64,000 nucleotides of DNA from Ephydatia muelleri. Lineage: Eukaryota; Porifera; Demospongiae; Spongillida; Spongillidae. Positions within the stretch are counted from its first letter, which is position 1. Each line of letters opens with the position of its first letter. This document shows positions 48,691 through 60,914 of this stretch, piece after piece. Made by a program: the position numbers and the translations under genes. Below the pieces are notes generated by a model, which saw nothing but the letters and a program-made list of their open reading frames with translations, made no database searches and was not told the origin of the DNA. Location: contig JABACO010000020.1 of assembly GCA_013339895.1 (NCBI GenBank), positions 5,786,529 to 5,850,528 of the forward strand. Reading direction: 5' to 3'.

Positions 48691-49559
48691 ATGATGGAGG
48701 AGCTTGAACTTACCTATGAGCCTGCCTACGAAAGCAGCAAGGAACACTTGGAACATGAACTGGCACAAAGACTTTCCACAGAAGGCAGAGGCCCTATTGA
48801 CGGTGAGCTTGTGTATTCTCATTGTCTTTTTATTCGCGGCGTGATGCTATTCATGATCACCGTAAAGCTCGCGTTTGACCTAGCGTTTCTGCACCAACTA
48901 TTCTATCCTTTCGTCGTAATGGTCTCGGCCAATATACGTATGTGCAGTACAACGTAGCTGTATACCCAGTCCCTGTTATGGTGTTTTATGTGGGTGTGTT
49001 TTGAGTTATTCTCCAGTATGTACGGGTCAGACGCAAGCAGTTACATGTAAGCTTGTATTCGGTACTTCGGGAATCGTGTGTGTTCCAATGAAAATACAGA
49101 CAGGAACTGTTGATGTAGATTCGCAGAGGCGAAGACTCATTGTTTGTTGTGATTGAAGGGAATATGTGTTTGAAAACACGAGAAGAAGGATGCGTGCGTG
49201 TAATACAAACGCAGGCAGCTAATTACTGGGAACGGCCACATAAACACGCACAGCGTCAGTCACCAGTCCATGTACACCATGTGCGCCGTACATCTATTAC
49301 CCTCTCGTTTGCAGATACACGCGTGCACTTACGTGTACACATTGCATGAATCCCACTAACCCACTCTTGTGCACCACCGCACAACAGAACTGCATCTTGC
49401 TGCATACCTTGGAAAGACCCTACTCGACAAGAACAGGGAGTTGGAACAGAAACTCAAGCGACTACAGAAGTTTGCCGAAGACACGCTTGCGACTAACCAA
49501 GTGAGTGTGCTAGCGACCCGCACTGTGAAGTCATACCAGTGGTATCCCTTAACAACCTA

Positions 49560-49616
<57 letters not shown>

Positions 49617-50623
49617 TCCTTTCTCGGCAACTGGCAGAGTCGAAAGAGCACCTCCAAGCCTCCAATTTGACATGCGAGTACTTGGAAGCCCGACTGGAGG
49701 AGAAAGCCAAGACCAATGACTCCCTGAGGAAGGCACGTGACATGAGACAGGTGGCCCTCGAACAAAAAAACAAGACGATCCAAGACCTCCAGGAGAGGAT
49801 AGACGCTCTCGAGAGGGAACTGGCAGAACAGAGAACGAAGTCAGAGCGGAGAAAATGCAAGAACTGCAGCCTCTCGAAATCAAGGGAGGAGGAGGAGGAG
49901 GTTTGTGGTCCAACAGAGGTGACAGACGGAGCCGAGGCGCAGAAGGAGTGTGAGACCACTCAGAGAGAGGTCGAAACACTGAAACTGAAACTGCAGCAAG
50001 CCGAACTTCAACACAGGGTGGCCTCGAAGGATCTCGAAGAGGCCCTAGCGGAGAATCAGAGCCTAACTCTCAGCCTGGAGAAGGCTGAGAGCGAGAGCAG
50101 GGAGCTCCAAACGCGACTAAAGTACGTTGAAGACATCTACGAGAAGCAGAACACGGACGTCCCCCTCGCTTCCCCTAAGTGTCCCTCACTCACCTCCACA
50201 CCCAAGCACATCCACGTCACCCGGTTCCCGTTCGGATCACCCGGTTCCCCTCAAAGCAAAGCCCCCCACAGCGGGGGGGCTGACGGTGGCAGCACTCAGG
50301 CTGCTGCTGCAGCGTCAACAGGGGGCGGAGGAGAGAGGGGGATGTCCCTGTTTAATGAGCTGGACAGCCATTGCAGTCACCTCCAGAGTCAGTACGAGGA
50401 CCTTCTGGAGCGTTGCACCTGCTCCGCCAGCGTGCACCACAGGGGAGACCACACCCAGCTCACTCCGCCCGACGCGACAACCCCTGCCCTCGTTGCCGTG
50501 GGGCCTGGGGAGGAGGGGAAGCCATCCTTGGAGAGACCTTTGATGGAACTGTTTGATGCAATGTTCAGTACACTCAGGGAGACAGCACAGGTGGCAGATA
50601 GGCTAGTCGAAAGACGGTATTGA
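48691..50623 (+). CDS. CDR2/CDR2L-like coiled-coil protein, spliced
   Basis: Exons 48691-48802, 49388-49500 and 49616-50623 join in phase (1, then 0) to 410 aa; vertebrate CDR2 and CDR2L are about 455-465 aa. The family hallmark ELHLAAYLGKTLLDKNRELE (residues 38-57) is followed by a long heptad-type coiled coil rich in E, K, L and Q through about residue 240 (e.g. LEQKNKTIQDLQERIDALER), then a Ser/Pro/Gly-rich region and a final helix (LMELFDAMFSTLRETAQVAD). CDR2 proteins are cytoplasmic, ribosome- and Myc-associated coiled-coil proteins known as onconeural antigens in people; the invertebrate role is not known to me. The upstream in-frame TAG at 48684-48686 fixes the start. Intron 2 is 115 bp, half of it (AC)n that runs into the acceptor. 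Confidence 0.82.
49559..49614 (+). repeat. (AC)28 forming a 3' splice site
   Basis: The tract ends CACACAG with exon 3 of the CDR2-like gene starting at the next base (49616). The intron has no T-rich tract between 49545 and the acceptor. Confidence 0.95.
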
Positions 50624-52783
50624 AAACAATGACACAGACAACCGCACCCCACCCTCCAGTATTATTGTTTAAAGAAAGCAGCAAGAAATAATATTGTCTT
50701 AATTGCAGTCAAAGCAAACGTGGTTGCCAAGCAATGCGGCAAATGTCTGGGCAAAGGGTATGTGTGTATTGTCTCATGAAACACTGCTTCATTCTTGGGG
50801 GGGGGGGGGGGGGGGGGAGGAGCTTTTGGCCACGACATATGCAATGGGATTGCTACCCGGGGTGGGCCCAGCAATTCAGTGTACACACAACACGCACACA
50901 CACACACGCACATGACCATGTATGTACATGTTACAAAGTGGCTACATCAATACATCCTTAAAAAAACAACCACTCAACTGCTGTCTGTGCTGCATACTGA
51001 TGTCTGTAACACACACACACACACACACACACACAAGCAAGGCTATTGATTGTGCTCCTTGTTCAGATCACACAGACAAATGTGTTGTTCTAGTGTCACC
51101 GAGTTAGACGAACCAAAACTATGTTCTGGTCATGGCCTCCACTGAGAGCCCTGTACTGTGGTGGCTTCTGAGGTTCTGAAGTAATTAACGTCTCAGCTGC
51201 ATATAAACACAAGGCACAGTTAGCAGCATCACAAATGCACATATGCAAGGTACCATTGTTATGGAGTTAACAAGCAACTGCACTGAATGCTACACCACAA
51301 CGTGACAATTACTCTGTAACTAAAATCTGTTAAATTGGCACTTTGTTCGCAAGCAAAACACACAATATATATTACCACATTACAATATATCCCTCAAGTT
51401 TCTTTGCATCCTTGCAAGACCTTTGTGTTGAACATAAATCCCATAAATGGTCATGAGATCACTGGATTCCTGTGGACAAATCAATCACACATCATCATTT
51501 CTATCTCATCCTCATCCAAATAACATCCAAATGATTCCGCGGAATCATTTGGATGTTATTTGGATGAGGATGCAGCATCCAGATCTTGCTGCCTTGAAGC
51601 TGACTTATTAGCGCTACCAACCGTTTTTATTTGTCCCTTCTTTGTTAGGCCATAAAATAATGCCATTTTAGTCGATATTATGATGGACTGTCAGCGTCTT
51701 CATGAAACCCACTAACCAGATGCGATAATTTCATGCACACTTAGACGATCAATCAGAGTGTAAGGTGAGGGAACCAGCTCCTTGATCCTTCACTGCAGGT
51801 ACAAATACCCGCACATGATCTCCCGCCACACAACTTCTACCACCCCCCCCCCCCCCCCAACTTCACACCCTTGTCAGCCTCACTTCCCTGCAGAAGCAGA
51901 ACAGAATTGTTTAACCAGAAGATGGTAGCGGCTTAGATCTATGCAGAGTGTAGTAGCACAAATCGGGGCTATCCAGAACCGGCCACAATGGGAGGTGAGC
52001 GCCGTATCCAAGGTGATCACTAAGGGGGAGGTTAAACTGTGTAGTTCCTGGCTCCGGCCACAAGCTGGAGCAAGACGTGTCCTTCACATCACTGTACGAT
52101 CATGTGAGATCTGCTTCAATGCTGTCATGTACCGAGGGACTTTCCCTTTGTCTCCCTCCTCAGACCTCTTTGGTATTAAACAGACTGACAGAAATCAGTA
52201 GAAGTGGAGCGTGTCCAAAGTTGGAGAGTAATCACTGGATTCCCAGAAAGCTGTCCTGTATGCAAACAGTGAGATGTGACTATCCAAGTTCTGATGATTT
52301 TCTCAGCCATCACGTTGGGCAAAATAACTTCCAAGGTACTGTCGAACCATTCGACATTTCCATTTCCTTGAAGAATGGTCCTTGTCTAACCATTTGCACA
52401 GAGCCACTACCCTCATTGTTGTATGTTCATCTCATATCCTGACCAACAGGAAGTGCTCCCTCATGTTTTCTCCCCAACTCCAAGCCTGATTCATGCAGCT
52501 GCTCCAAAATGGTCTTCACATGAACTACCCACAGGGACAACCAGCTATTCAAGTACCGAACCAGACCACAGGACAACCAGCTGTGCAAAACCACAGGGAC
52601 AACCAGCTGTGCAAGTACAGAACCAGGGCATCATGCCTTAAATTTGCGGCAAAGTAATCTGTCTTGATGGCAAATGAAGGCAAAGGTTTTAAAGGAATAT
52701 ACATTCTTATCAATTTAAATGATTTATGGATATACAATGCCTAAGTGAGGCAAATACGAGGTGTTATAAAAATCTGATTACTT
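50624..52783. other. Intergenic region right of the CDR2-like gene
   Basis: Holds a 21-G run at 50797-50817, (AC)n at 50892-50912 and 51010-51034, a 66-bp perfect palindrome at 51507-51572, a C-run at 51844-51858, a segment (about 51955-52040) related to the edge of the array at 31500, and three short tandem copies of ACAACCAGCTGTGCAA at 52530-52625. No supported gene. Confidence 0.6.
51507..51572. repeat. 66-bp perfect palindrome
   Basis: Two 33-nt arms with no spacer, centred on CCGCGG at 51537-51542; every base pairs out to 51507/51572. The arms contain CATCCAAATGATTCC. Confidence 0.97.
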
Positions 52784-55700
52784 TTAATCTTTAATCTATT
52801 TCCATCCTTAATTCAGGATTGAAATCCTGAATTAAGGATGACTTTACGCCGCTTGTATCAACTTCAGTTTGCATCGTGTTGGATATTTAGGGGGATATTA
52901 AGCTTCTATAGGCTTTCGTCTACACAGCGCTATCTAACAAGTCGTTATATCGTTTTTTATTTCAAAGTAAAACCACTCTGTTTATACGCTTTGTTTCTAC
53001 GCGAATACGTTCGTGCGCAATAATGCCGGTTACTATCAAAGTCGGGGATAAAGTAGAAGGAAAGAGTAAGAAGCTTAGTGGTAAGAAGGGAATCATTACA
53101 AAGATCACTAAGGAGAGCCACGCACGCAAGTTCACAATAGATTGGGACACAGGAGGTACCAGCATTGAATCAGCTCGAGGCATAAGTAAAACGGGTGGCG
53201 GTACACCTCCGTGCAAGAAACAAAAACGTACTCCTCTGAGTCTTTTGGTTGTTGAAAGTGAAGAGAGACCTGGCAGTGACAGTGATACGGATGATGATGG
53301 TACCAGTGAGGCAGAAGAAAGGGAGGACAGTGTGCAAAGAGAAGATAGATATCAATTGCAAGACGTGGAAGAAGGATATTGGAATGCTCATGGCAGAGAA
53401 TGGGTAGAAATTGACCACCTTAGTGTTGACCCTGCAGTAAATGCCTACACAGGGATTACTGAACTGAAGTGGGGAACTACTGTGGAAGGTGTTGAGAAGT
53501 GAATGGAGTATTACTTCTACCTCATGTTTCCTATGGACTCCATTCCATCTATCTTGGAGTATACTAATATCAACCTCCTAACTAAAAAGAAAGCACCTTT
53601 AACAAAAGGAGAGATTATAAAGTGGCTTGGTATTAGATTGGCAATGGCTGTTTGAACCAAGGAGGGGACCACTTCCAACATATTGGAAATCAGAGAGTGA
53701 TGTTGGTGTAGTTTCAACTGCTGCCAACTATGAGGGTCGCTTTGGCATGAAGCTGTCACGGTTCACCGATATCAGTTCCTGTCTTCAACTGGCCCAAGAA
53801 CCAAAACCACAACCTGTGAAGGTATGTGTTTTTTGCCCATTTGAAATTGATGTAATATTAATATTCCCAACATGCAGGATCCTTGGTGGCCAATTAGATC
53901 CTTCATCTTGTCTTTCAATGAGCGTCGTGTGAAACATGTCAAACCTGGTCACACAATTGTTTGTGATGAGTGCATGAGTGCCTGGAAGGGAAGTGATGGT
54001 AAGTACAAGACAAATGGTTGTCCTCATAAAACAAAAATTGTTCGTAAGCCAGAAGGAGTTGGATGTGAGCTAAAGTCAGCAGCAGATGGGATGTCAGGAA
54101 TTATCCTGCAACTTGAATTGATGGAAGGAAGTGAAGCTCAATCCAAAAAACCAGGCCATGCTGAATATGGAGAAGGTACATCACAGTTACTGAGGTTGTG
54201 TGCTCCTTGGAGAGGGACTGCTCGTACTATTATAGCTGACAGTGCATTTTCGTCAGTCAAATCTCTACTTGCACTATTAGATCACGGTTTGTACTTCATG
54301 GGAATGGTCAAAACTGCTACAAAAGAGTACCCAAAGAAGCAGCTCCTCCAATGGGCTTCAGGCAATGGAACTGGTACTACGCCAAATCGAGGTAGTCACA
54401 AGCTACTTCAATCAATTGCCCCAGATGGTAGTAAAATAATTGCATGTGTTTGGGTTGATAAAAAGCCAAAAACTATAATATGCAACTGATATACTGGACA
54501 CCCTGGAATACCATCAGAGCAATTACGCCACAGAATTGATGCAGTTGATGGCATACCAACCACGGTGCAGTACACAAAAATGATACCAAGACCACTTATA
54601 GTGGAGAAGTTCTTTAGAGTTTTTTTCATCAATTGATGTGCATGATCATTACAGACAAGGCTCACTTGCAATCGAAAGAGAGTGGATAACTCATACATGG
54701 TGGCACAGAACATTTGGGACCATCTTTGGTATATGTGTTGTTGATGCTTACTTAGCTTACAGGTATGAATCCGACAAAGATTTCCTTGCAAGCACTGACG
54801 TGGTAGACTTTACAACATTCATGGATCTGCTGGCACATCAGCTCATCCACAACATCTATGTACCATCCAGTGCAACATTACGAAGGCGCAGTGATGATAG
54901 TGCATCTGTCTCTGTGGCACATGTAGAGGTACAATAAATGACATATTGTTATTGCTTTCATTTTTATCTGTGTATAATATTGTCACATTGTAGGATCAAG
55001 TGCAGCACAAACTACGGAGCCTTACAGAGCTTCCTATGTACAAGGAAAATATAATGAATGGAAAGTACCCACAGCGTATCTGCAAGTACTGCAAAATGAA
55101 GACCACATTCTATTGTGTTGGATGCAGTGATCTGGAGAATGACTATTTGGTTTCATACTGTGGCTTTGGCCACTTCCAGAGATTGCTATATTCAGCATCT
55201 CACAGAAATGGGTTTTTAAAACTAATTGATTCACTTATCTTGGTACACTTTATTATTGCTGTCTACATATATCATGATATCAGTGCATTATATCAGTTCA
55301 AACGGATTTCATTGTCACAATATCTTGATTTCTTTGCAACTATTTTGTGTTTTGATATCTTGGTTTGAATTTGTCATAACCATCCTTTACAAACTCTGGC
55401 ATTTTTTAGCTTACACAGCTTTAAAATTCATACTTCGATAAAGCAACGTAAAAATGAAAAGATTTTAAATTATTGTTATGTAATTTTAATAATAGAATAT
55501 ATGATTGAGTTTGCTTGATTTTAAATTTAAATCATTATACAAAACTTCCTATCTTTTGCACTATTCATATGCCGTAACATATTAATGTAAGAAGTTTAGA
55601 TGCAAATGATCAATACTGTTTGTAACTCTATACTACAATGCTTAGGGACAATTACATGCAATCACGCAAAACACAAGAATAGTACATTAAATTAGTGCAC

Positions 55701-56073
55701 AGTTAGGATTCAAACACAACTTCAACCAAAGCCTGTAGGTGATAAAACTACAAAACGGTCAAAGAAGACTAAAATTGATATGTTTTATGCTTCCTGTAGG
55801 CACTGAAAACTGCAAAGTGATAAATATTCAATTTGCGTATGTGACAGCAATGAAACGTACAAATGCATTCTTAAAGTTTGGGCAGCTTTCTAGATGGCTG
55901 AAATCATTCCATGCTATAGAAAGAGTGCAGCAGTGCTGAAACAAAAAGCCTATAAATAATAATTCATTTATTTGTCCTAGCAATAATTGTTATAAACGGA
56001 AGTACTCAATATCTTGACTTCAGGATTATACCGATCCTGAATTCAGGATCGTTTTACGTAGATTAAAGATTAA
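52784..56073 (+). mobile_element. piggyBac-family DNA transposon, decayed
   Basis: Bounded by TTAA at 52784-52787 and 56070-56073, the piggyBac target site. The next 11 bases inward (TCTTTAATCTA) are identical in inverted orientation at both ends. Further in, each end has a palindrome: 18-nt arms around GA at 52803-52840, and a 20-bp perfect palindrome at 56032-56051; both contain the core ATTCAGGAT. Length about 3.3 kb including a transposase-derived reading frame. The element sits between CDR2-like and EEF2KMT. Confidence 0.85.
53023..55368 (+). pseudogene. piggyBac transposase, broken by stops and frameshifts
   Basis: The first part starts at an ATG and has a basic KOW/SH3-like stretch (VGDKVEGKSKKLSGKKGI), then an acidic linker. 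DDE_Tnp_1_7-type features follow: a segment like other piggyBacs (IPSILEYTN, EIIKWLGIRLAM), PLPTYW, VCDECMSAWKG (catalytic Asp region), TIIADSAFSSVKSL and MGMVK, then WWHRTFGTIF. The end has a cysteine cluster (CKYCKMKTTFYCVGC). Two short introns look intact: 53822-53877 and 54929-54993. Breaks: in-frame TGA at 53500-53502, a frameshift near 53650, in-frame TGA at 54487-54489 and a frameshift at the T-run 54620-54626. The copy should be inactive. Stop at 55366-55368 ends the last frame. Confidence 0.82.
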
Positions 56074-57151
56074 TATGCGTAAAGATACTTTCTAATTAAT
56101 TAATGTGATACAATAATGTAATGTACAATAACTTAATTAATTGGAGGATTATAAACTACACAGTAACCTGAATTTTATTTGTATTATTCAAAACAACAAA
56201 TTAAACATCAAAAATGCTAAAACCCACTACACTTTTAATGGACTTTGACTTTTAATGGACTTTGACTTTTAATGACTCAAATTATATAATTTTAATACCA
56301 AATCAAATGGTTGTTACTAATTCATTTCACAGCAGACTTACTAGAAATGTTTGCTATTGCATAAAATATTCAACCTAAATAACTTTTAAATGAATCATGA
56401 AGTTAACTCTTTCACGGGCAACAGAGCAATATTGCGCCACAGGTACTGTACTAAAGCCACTCTGTTTACCTAAACCATTAAGACTTTTTAAAGTCAACAA
56501 CATATTGATCAGAGGAAACGTTTGTTTCCTGGTCATATTAGCGTAAGTTGTTTACAAACTACATTTCCTGCAACGTGTAAAATCGCAATACATGGTACCG
56601 CAATAATTGGCTTTGCCCATGATAGATCCTGTTCCACTGTATATTCATATCTTGGGCTATTATACATTATTATTACAATTTATTCTGTATATTCATATCT
56701 TGGGCTATTATACATTATTATTACAATTTATTATGTCTAGCCTTAATTTTTGATACTAGACGGCTTTGAATATGTTGATTTATGTTAATTACTTAACTGC
56801 TTACAACACATCGAATTGAATAGCATTTGCCTAACCACAGTAATGCATATAAAATAAATCATGCGCTTAATTAATTTTGATCCTGAGTTGTACTTTGTGA
56901 CCACCCGGCATATTAAGGCCGGGCACACTACCCTACGGAATAGTGACCACATTTTTCGAGGCTTGAATCCAATTGAGGATCATGCATTGAGAAAGAATAG
57001 GAATGTGAGAAGAACTCTTCAATGGCAGCCACTGAGTTATCGTTTGATCCTTGACAAGTCGGCAGCATTTACAGTAAACTTGATACGGTTTCTGAGCAGC
57101 TAGCTTGCATGGAAAACCATTCACATGGGGATAGATAACATTCCTTCAGTT
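56074..57151. other. AT-rich intergenic region between piggyBac and EEF2KMT
   Basis: Holds a three-fold GGACTTTGACTTTTAAT repeat at 56235-56275 and an exact tandem duplication of about 47 bp (TATTCATATCTTGGGCTATT) at 56640-56733. An 80-codon + strand frame at 56861-57103 has no recognisable domain and no splice support. Confidence 0.5.
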
Positions 57152-57614
57152 CTAATATACAACATTCAGTTTGGCATCGGCAATGCAGGATCGCTCACGA
57201 TCCATTCTCGGAGATGGCCATGGACTACTGCTTGACCGAATCACTCCTTCACACGATATATATATTATAGTACCCCTTTACCCCCTATCACATAGTGATG
57301 GACACATACATCACACACTGGACCAATGCAAACACTAATGGTGGATCAACTGTACCCAGTTTTGCAGTGAAATAGTCGTAGGTCTCTTTTTTCCTCACGC
57401 AAGAAGCAATGTAGCATACAGCACAGGGATAACGCCTTGGGAGCAAATGAAAAAGAAGACTCGAGGAAACTGTAGCCCATGGTAACATAATCACATCAGC
57501 ATGCACACAAGGTGCCCAGATCAGACTAACAAGCCTCCCCTTTACTACGAGTACTGTCTGGCGCCCTCATTTCATACCGTGAGGGCGTGAGAAATTCTAA
57601 CAACACACAGACAC

Positions 57615-57694
<80 letters not shown>

Positions 57695-60600
57695 TACACA
57701 CATACATACACATACACGCATACATACATATTAACACACATACACACAAAAAGAAGGACGGCACTGAATGTGATGGGGATGTAAAGGGTGGTGGATTTTG
57801 GGAAGAGCATTGCAAAAAATCCAACTTTATTTCATGCAACCCACCTTTACTACTGGGTCTACAAACCTCTTCCCCCACACTGCACCAACTTCACACCAAA
57901 TGACCCTATGCCATACCTGAATAGATGCACCAGTGTGACCAATAAGGCATCAATAATATCGGTGTCGTAGACAACATCTGCAAATGTAGCCAAGTACACC
58001 CAATTAGCAACGAAGTATGTCATGAAGGTCAAGCACATAATGTGCTGAAAGAAATATACATATTCTCCAGCCACTGCATGTGCAAGGCTCAGGGCAATGA
58101 GGATCTGTTTGTGTGGGACAAGCATAGGCTGAGGGTGTAAATTTCCCCTTAGCATACAACTGTATGTGTAGACCATGGGAATGAGGTCAATGAGGTGATG
58201 ATGACAGTTTGGCATAGCTGACCCTAGTGTGGAAGGAGGCAGTTGTTTATTCTTGAGTTGTTCTGATGAGTTCCACATCAAAATTATTATGTGCTATACA
58301 ACGTCCGTGAAGAATGCAATTTTAATTAAGAATTTGATTCGTATGCATTTGATTCGTATGGCATTTCGCTCATTACAAATTGCATTCCTCCCAACTTTTG
58401 TATATTAACTTGTATTAATTTTGATGTGGAACTCATCAGAACAGGCAAGTTCCCAGACCCTCTCAATCCAGGTGAGGGTCGACGGTTACGGTGACCATTA
58501 CGCCATTAGTGTGACATGACGGTTTATCACACCATTTAGTGTGACATAACGGTTATGGTGGTTATAACACCATTTAGTGTGACATAACGGTTATGGTGGT
58601 TATAACACCATTTAGTGTGACATGACAGTTACGGTGGTTATAACACCATTTAGTGTGACATAACGGTTATGGTGGTTATAACACCATTTAGTGTGACATA
58701 ACGGTTACGGTGGTTATAACACCATTTAGTGTGACATAACGGTTACTGGTGGTTAATACACCATTTAGTGTGACATAACGGTTACGGTGGTCTATAACAC
58801 CATTAGTGTGACATAACGGTTACGGTGGTCAATACACCATTAGTATGACATGACGGTAATGGTGGTTTATTAACCATTAGTGTGACATAATGGTAATGGT
58901 GGTTTATTAACCATTAAGTGTGACACAGCCTTAAAACATAAGGATGACGTGCTACCGGACTGCATATATTTACCGTACCCGTGGCAACGATGCAGTCCAC
59001 CATGTTAGGACCAAGAGGCAAAACGTCCTCCACATCTGACCAGTCCAGTTGCAGCACCTGGATGCATAGACCACTCCCCACTAGAAGAATACATCACCAT
59101 TAAACATGCAACATACACGTAAGGCCACTATCATATGACATAAGGCAGAATCAATTGGCATTCAGTAATCATATGACATAAGGCCAGAACCATACAACAT
59201 AAGGCCACAATCATATGACATAAGGCCAGAATCAAATGACATAAGGCCAGAATCAAATGACATAAGGCCAGAATCATATGACATAAGGCCAGAATCAAAT
59301 GACATAAGGCCAGAATCAAATGACATAAGGCCAGAATCATATGACATAAGGCCAGAATCAAATGACATAAGGCCAGAACCATACAACATAAGGCCAGAAT
59401 CAAATGACATAAGGCCAGAATCAAATGACATAAGGCCAGAATCATATGACATAAGGCCAGAATCAAATGACATAAGGCCAGAATCAAATGACATAAGGCC
59501 AGAATCAAATGACATAAGGCCAGAATCAAATGACATAAGGCCACTAGAACCATACAACATAAGGCCAGAATCAAATGACATAAGGCCAGAATCAAATGAC
59601 ATAAGGCCAGAATCAAATGACATAAGGCCAGAATCAAATGACATAAGGCCAGAATCAAATGACATAAGGCCAGAATCAAATGACATAAGGCCAGAATCAA
59701 ATGACATAAGGCCAGAATCAAATGACATAAGGCCAGAATCATATGACATAAGGCCAGAACCATATGACATAAGGCCAGAAGCACACAACATAGAGGAAAA
59801 TAATCAAATGACATAATTGTTGGCTGGATTTGGTGTTGGCTGGATTTGGTACAAGTACAAAGGACAAGGCTGCACAGCATAGTACCTTGAGGAGGAGGAA
59901 CGTTAATCGCGATGTTTTCGTTCAGCTGCTGCACGACCCCTTCATGACAATCAGTAAAGCAGAAGCTGGCTGGATTGCAGCCACAGCAGACCGCTAGGCC
60001 AGCCAACCCTGACCCTGATCCAAGCTCCAGAATGTGTCTGTGACGGGGAAGGTGGCAAATGACCCGGCTTATGTAATTTCATCATTGTCATATCCTGAGG
60101 TCATCACATGACGCAGGGCTTCCAAAGATGGGTACAAGTGGAGGAGGAGAATGACTAAAAGAACTATGGAGGCTTCAGCTCCTGGAAGTGACCTTCCAAT
60201 ACTCACTATACAGTATAATATACAGTACATTTCCACGAAAACAATTTTTTTTTTTTAATATTCTAGAAGTCTGAAATGTCCTCTATACATTGCTCCTCAC
60301 ACACTCAGAATCAGAGTATCTGTCATGGAGCTGTAAGGCTCTGAATATTTAAATAGCCATACATTTCAATGCGACATTTCTATTGCGCGTGCTGGAAATT
60401 TTATAATGTATGCGTTAGGTCCCTTTTCGCGGAAATGATCCCATATAGTTGTATAGTACAATATACACAGTATAATACACAATACAAATATACAGTACAA
60501 TATACAGTACAATATACTGTACGATATACAGTACAATATACAGTACAATATACAGTACAATATACTGTATGATATACTGTACGATATACAGTACAATATA

Positions 60601-60869
60601 CTGTATGATATACAGTATAGTATACAGTATGAAAAAAGAAGGTAATATGTCCATGTTTTGTTTGATACACTAAGATGACAAAGATGGCAACTAAGGCCAT
60701 AGGAGTAACACGGTGGATGATTATTAAATAATGCCCCTCCCAGACATGTACTGACATGTACCACTGACCTGCCTTCAAAGAGGTGTTTATTCTCCATGCA
60801 CCAGTCCACGAAATAGTGTGCAGCCTATGGCGCAAGAGAGGTCAAACTATTGACACCCAATGATTCATA

Positions 60870-60914
<45 letters not shown>

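Noticed and set aside
53500..54489. Reassigned TGA codon in the transposase
   Set aside because: The host genes here use TGA as a stop (MRPL12, ALYREF, CDR2-like), and the transposase also has frameshifts; ordinary decay explains it.
56861..57103. 80-codon + strand frame
   Set aside because: No recognisable motif, no neighbouring exons and an AT-rich setting.
59131..60006. 291-codon minus-strand frame
   Set aside because: Only its first 50 codons are coding (EEF2KMT exon 7); the rest is the 21-bp array in an intron, after a donor at 59885/59886.
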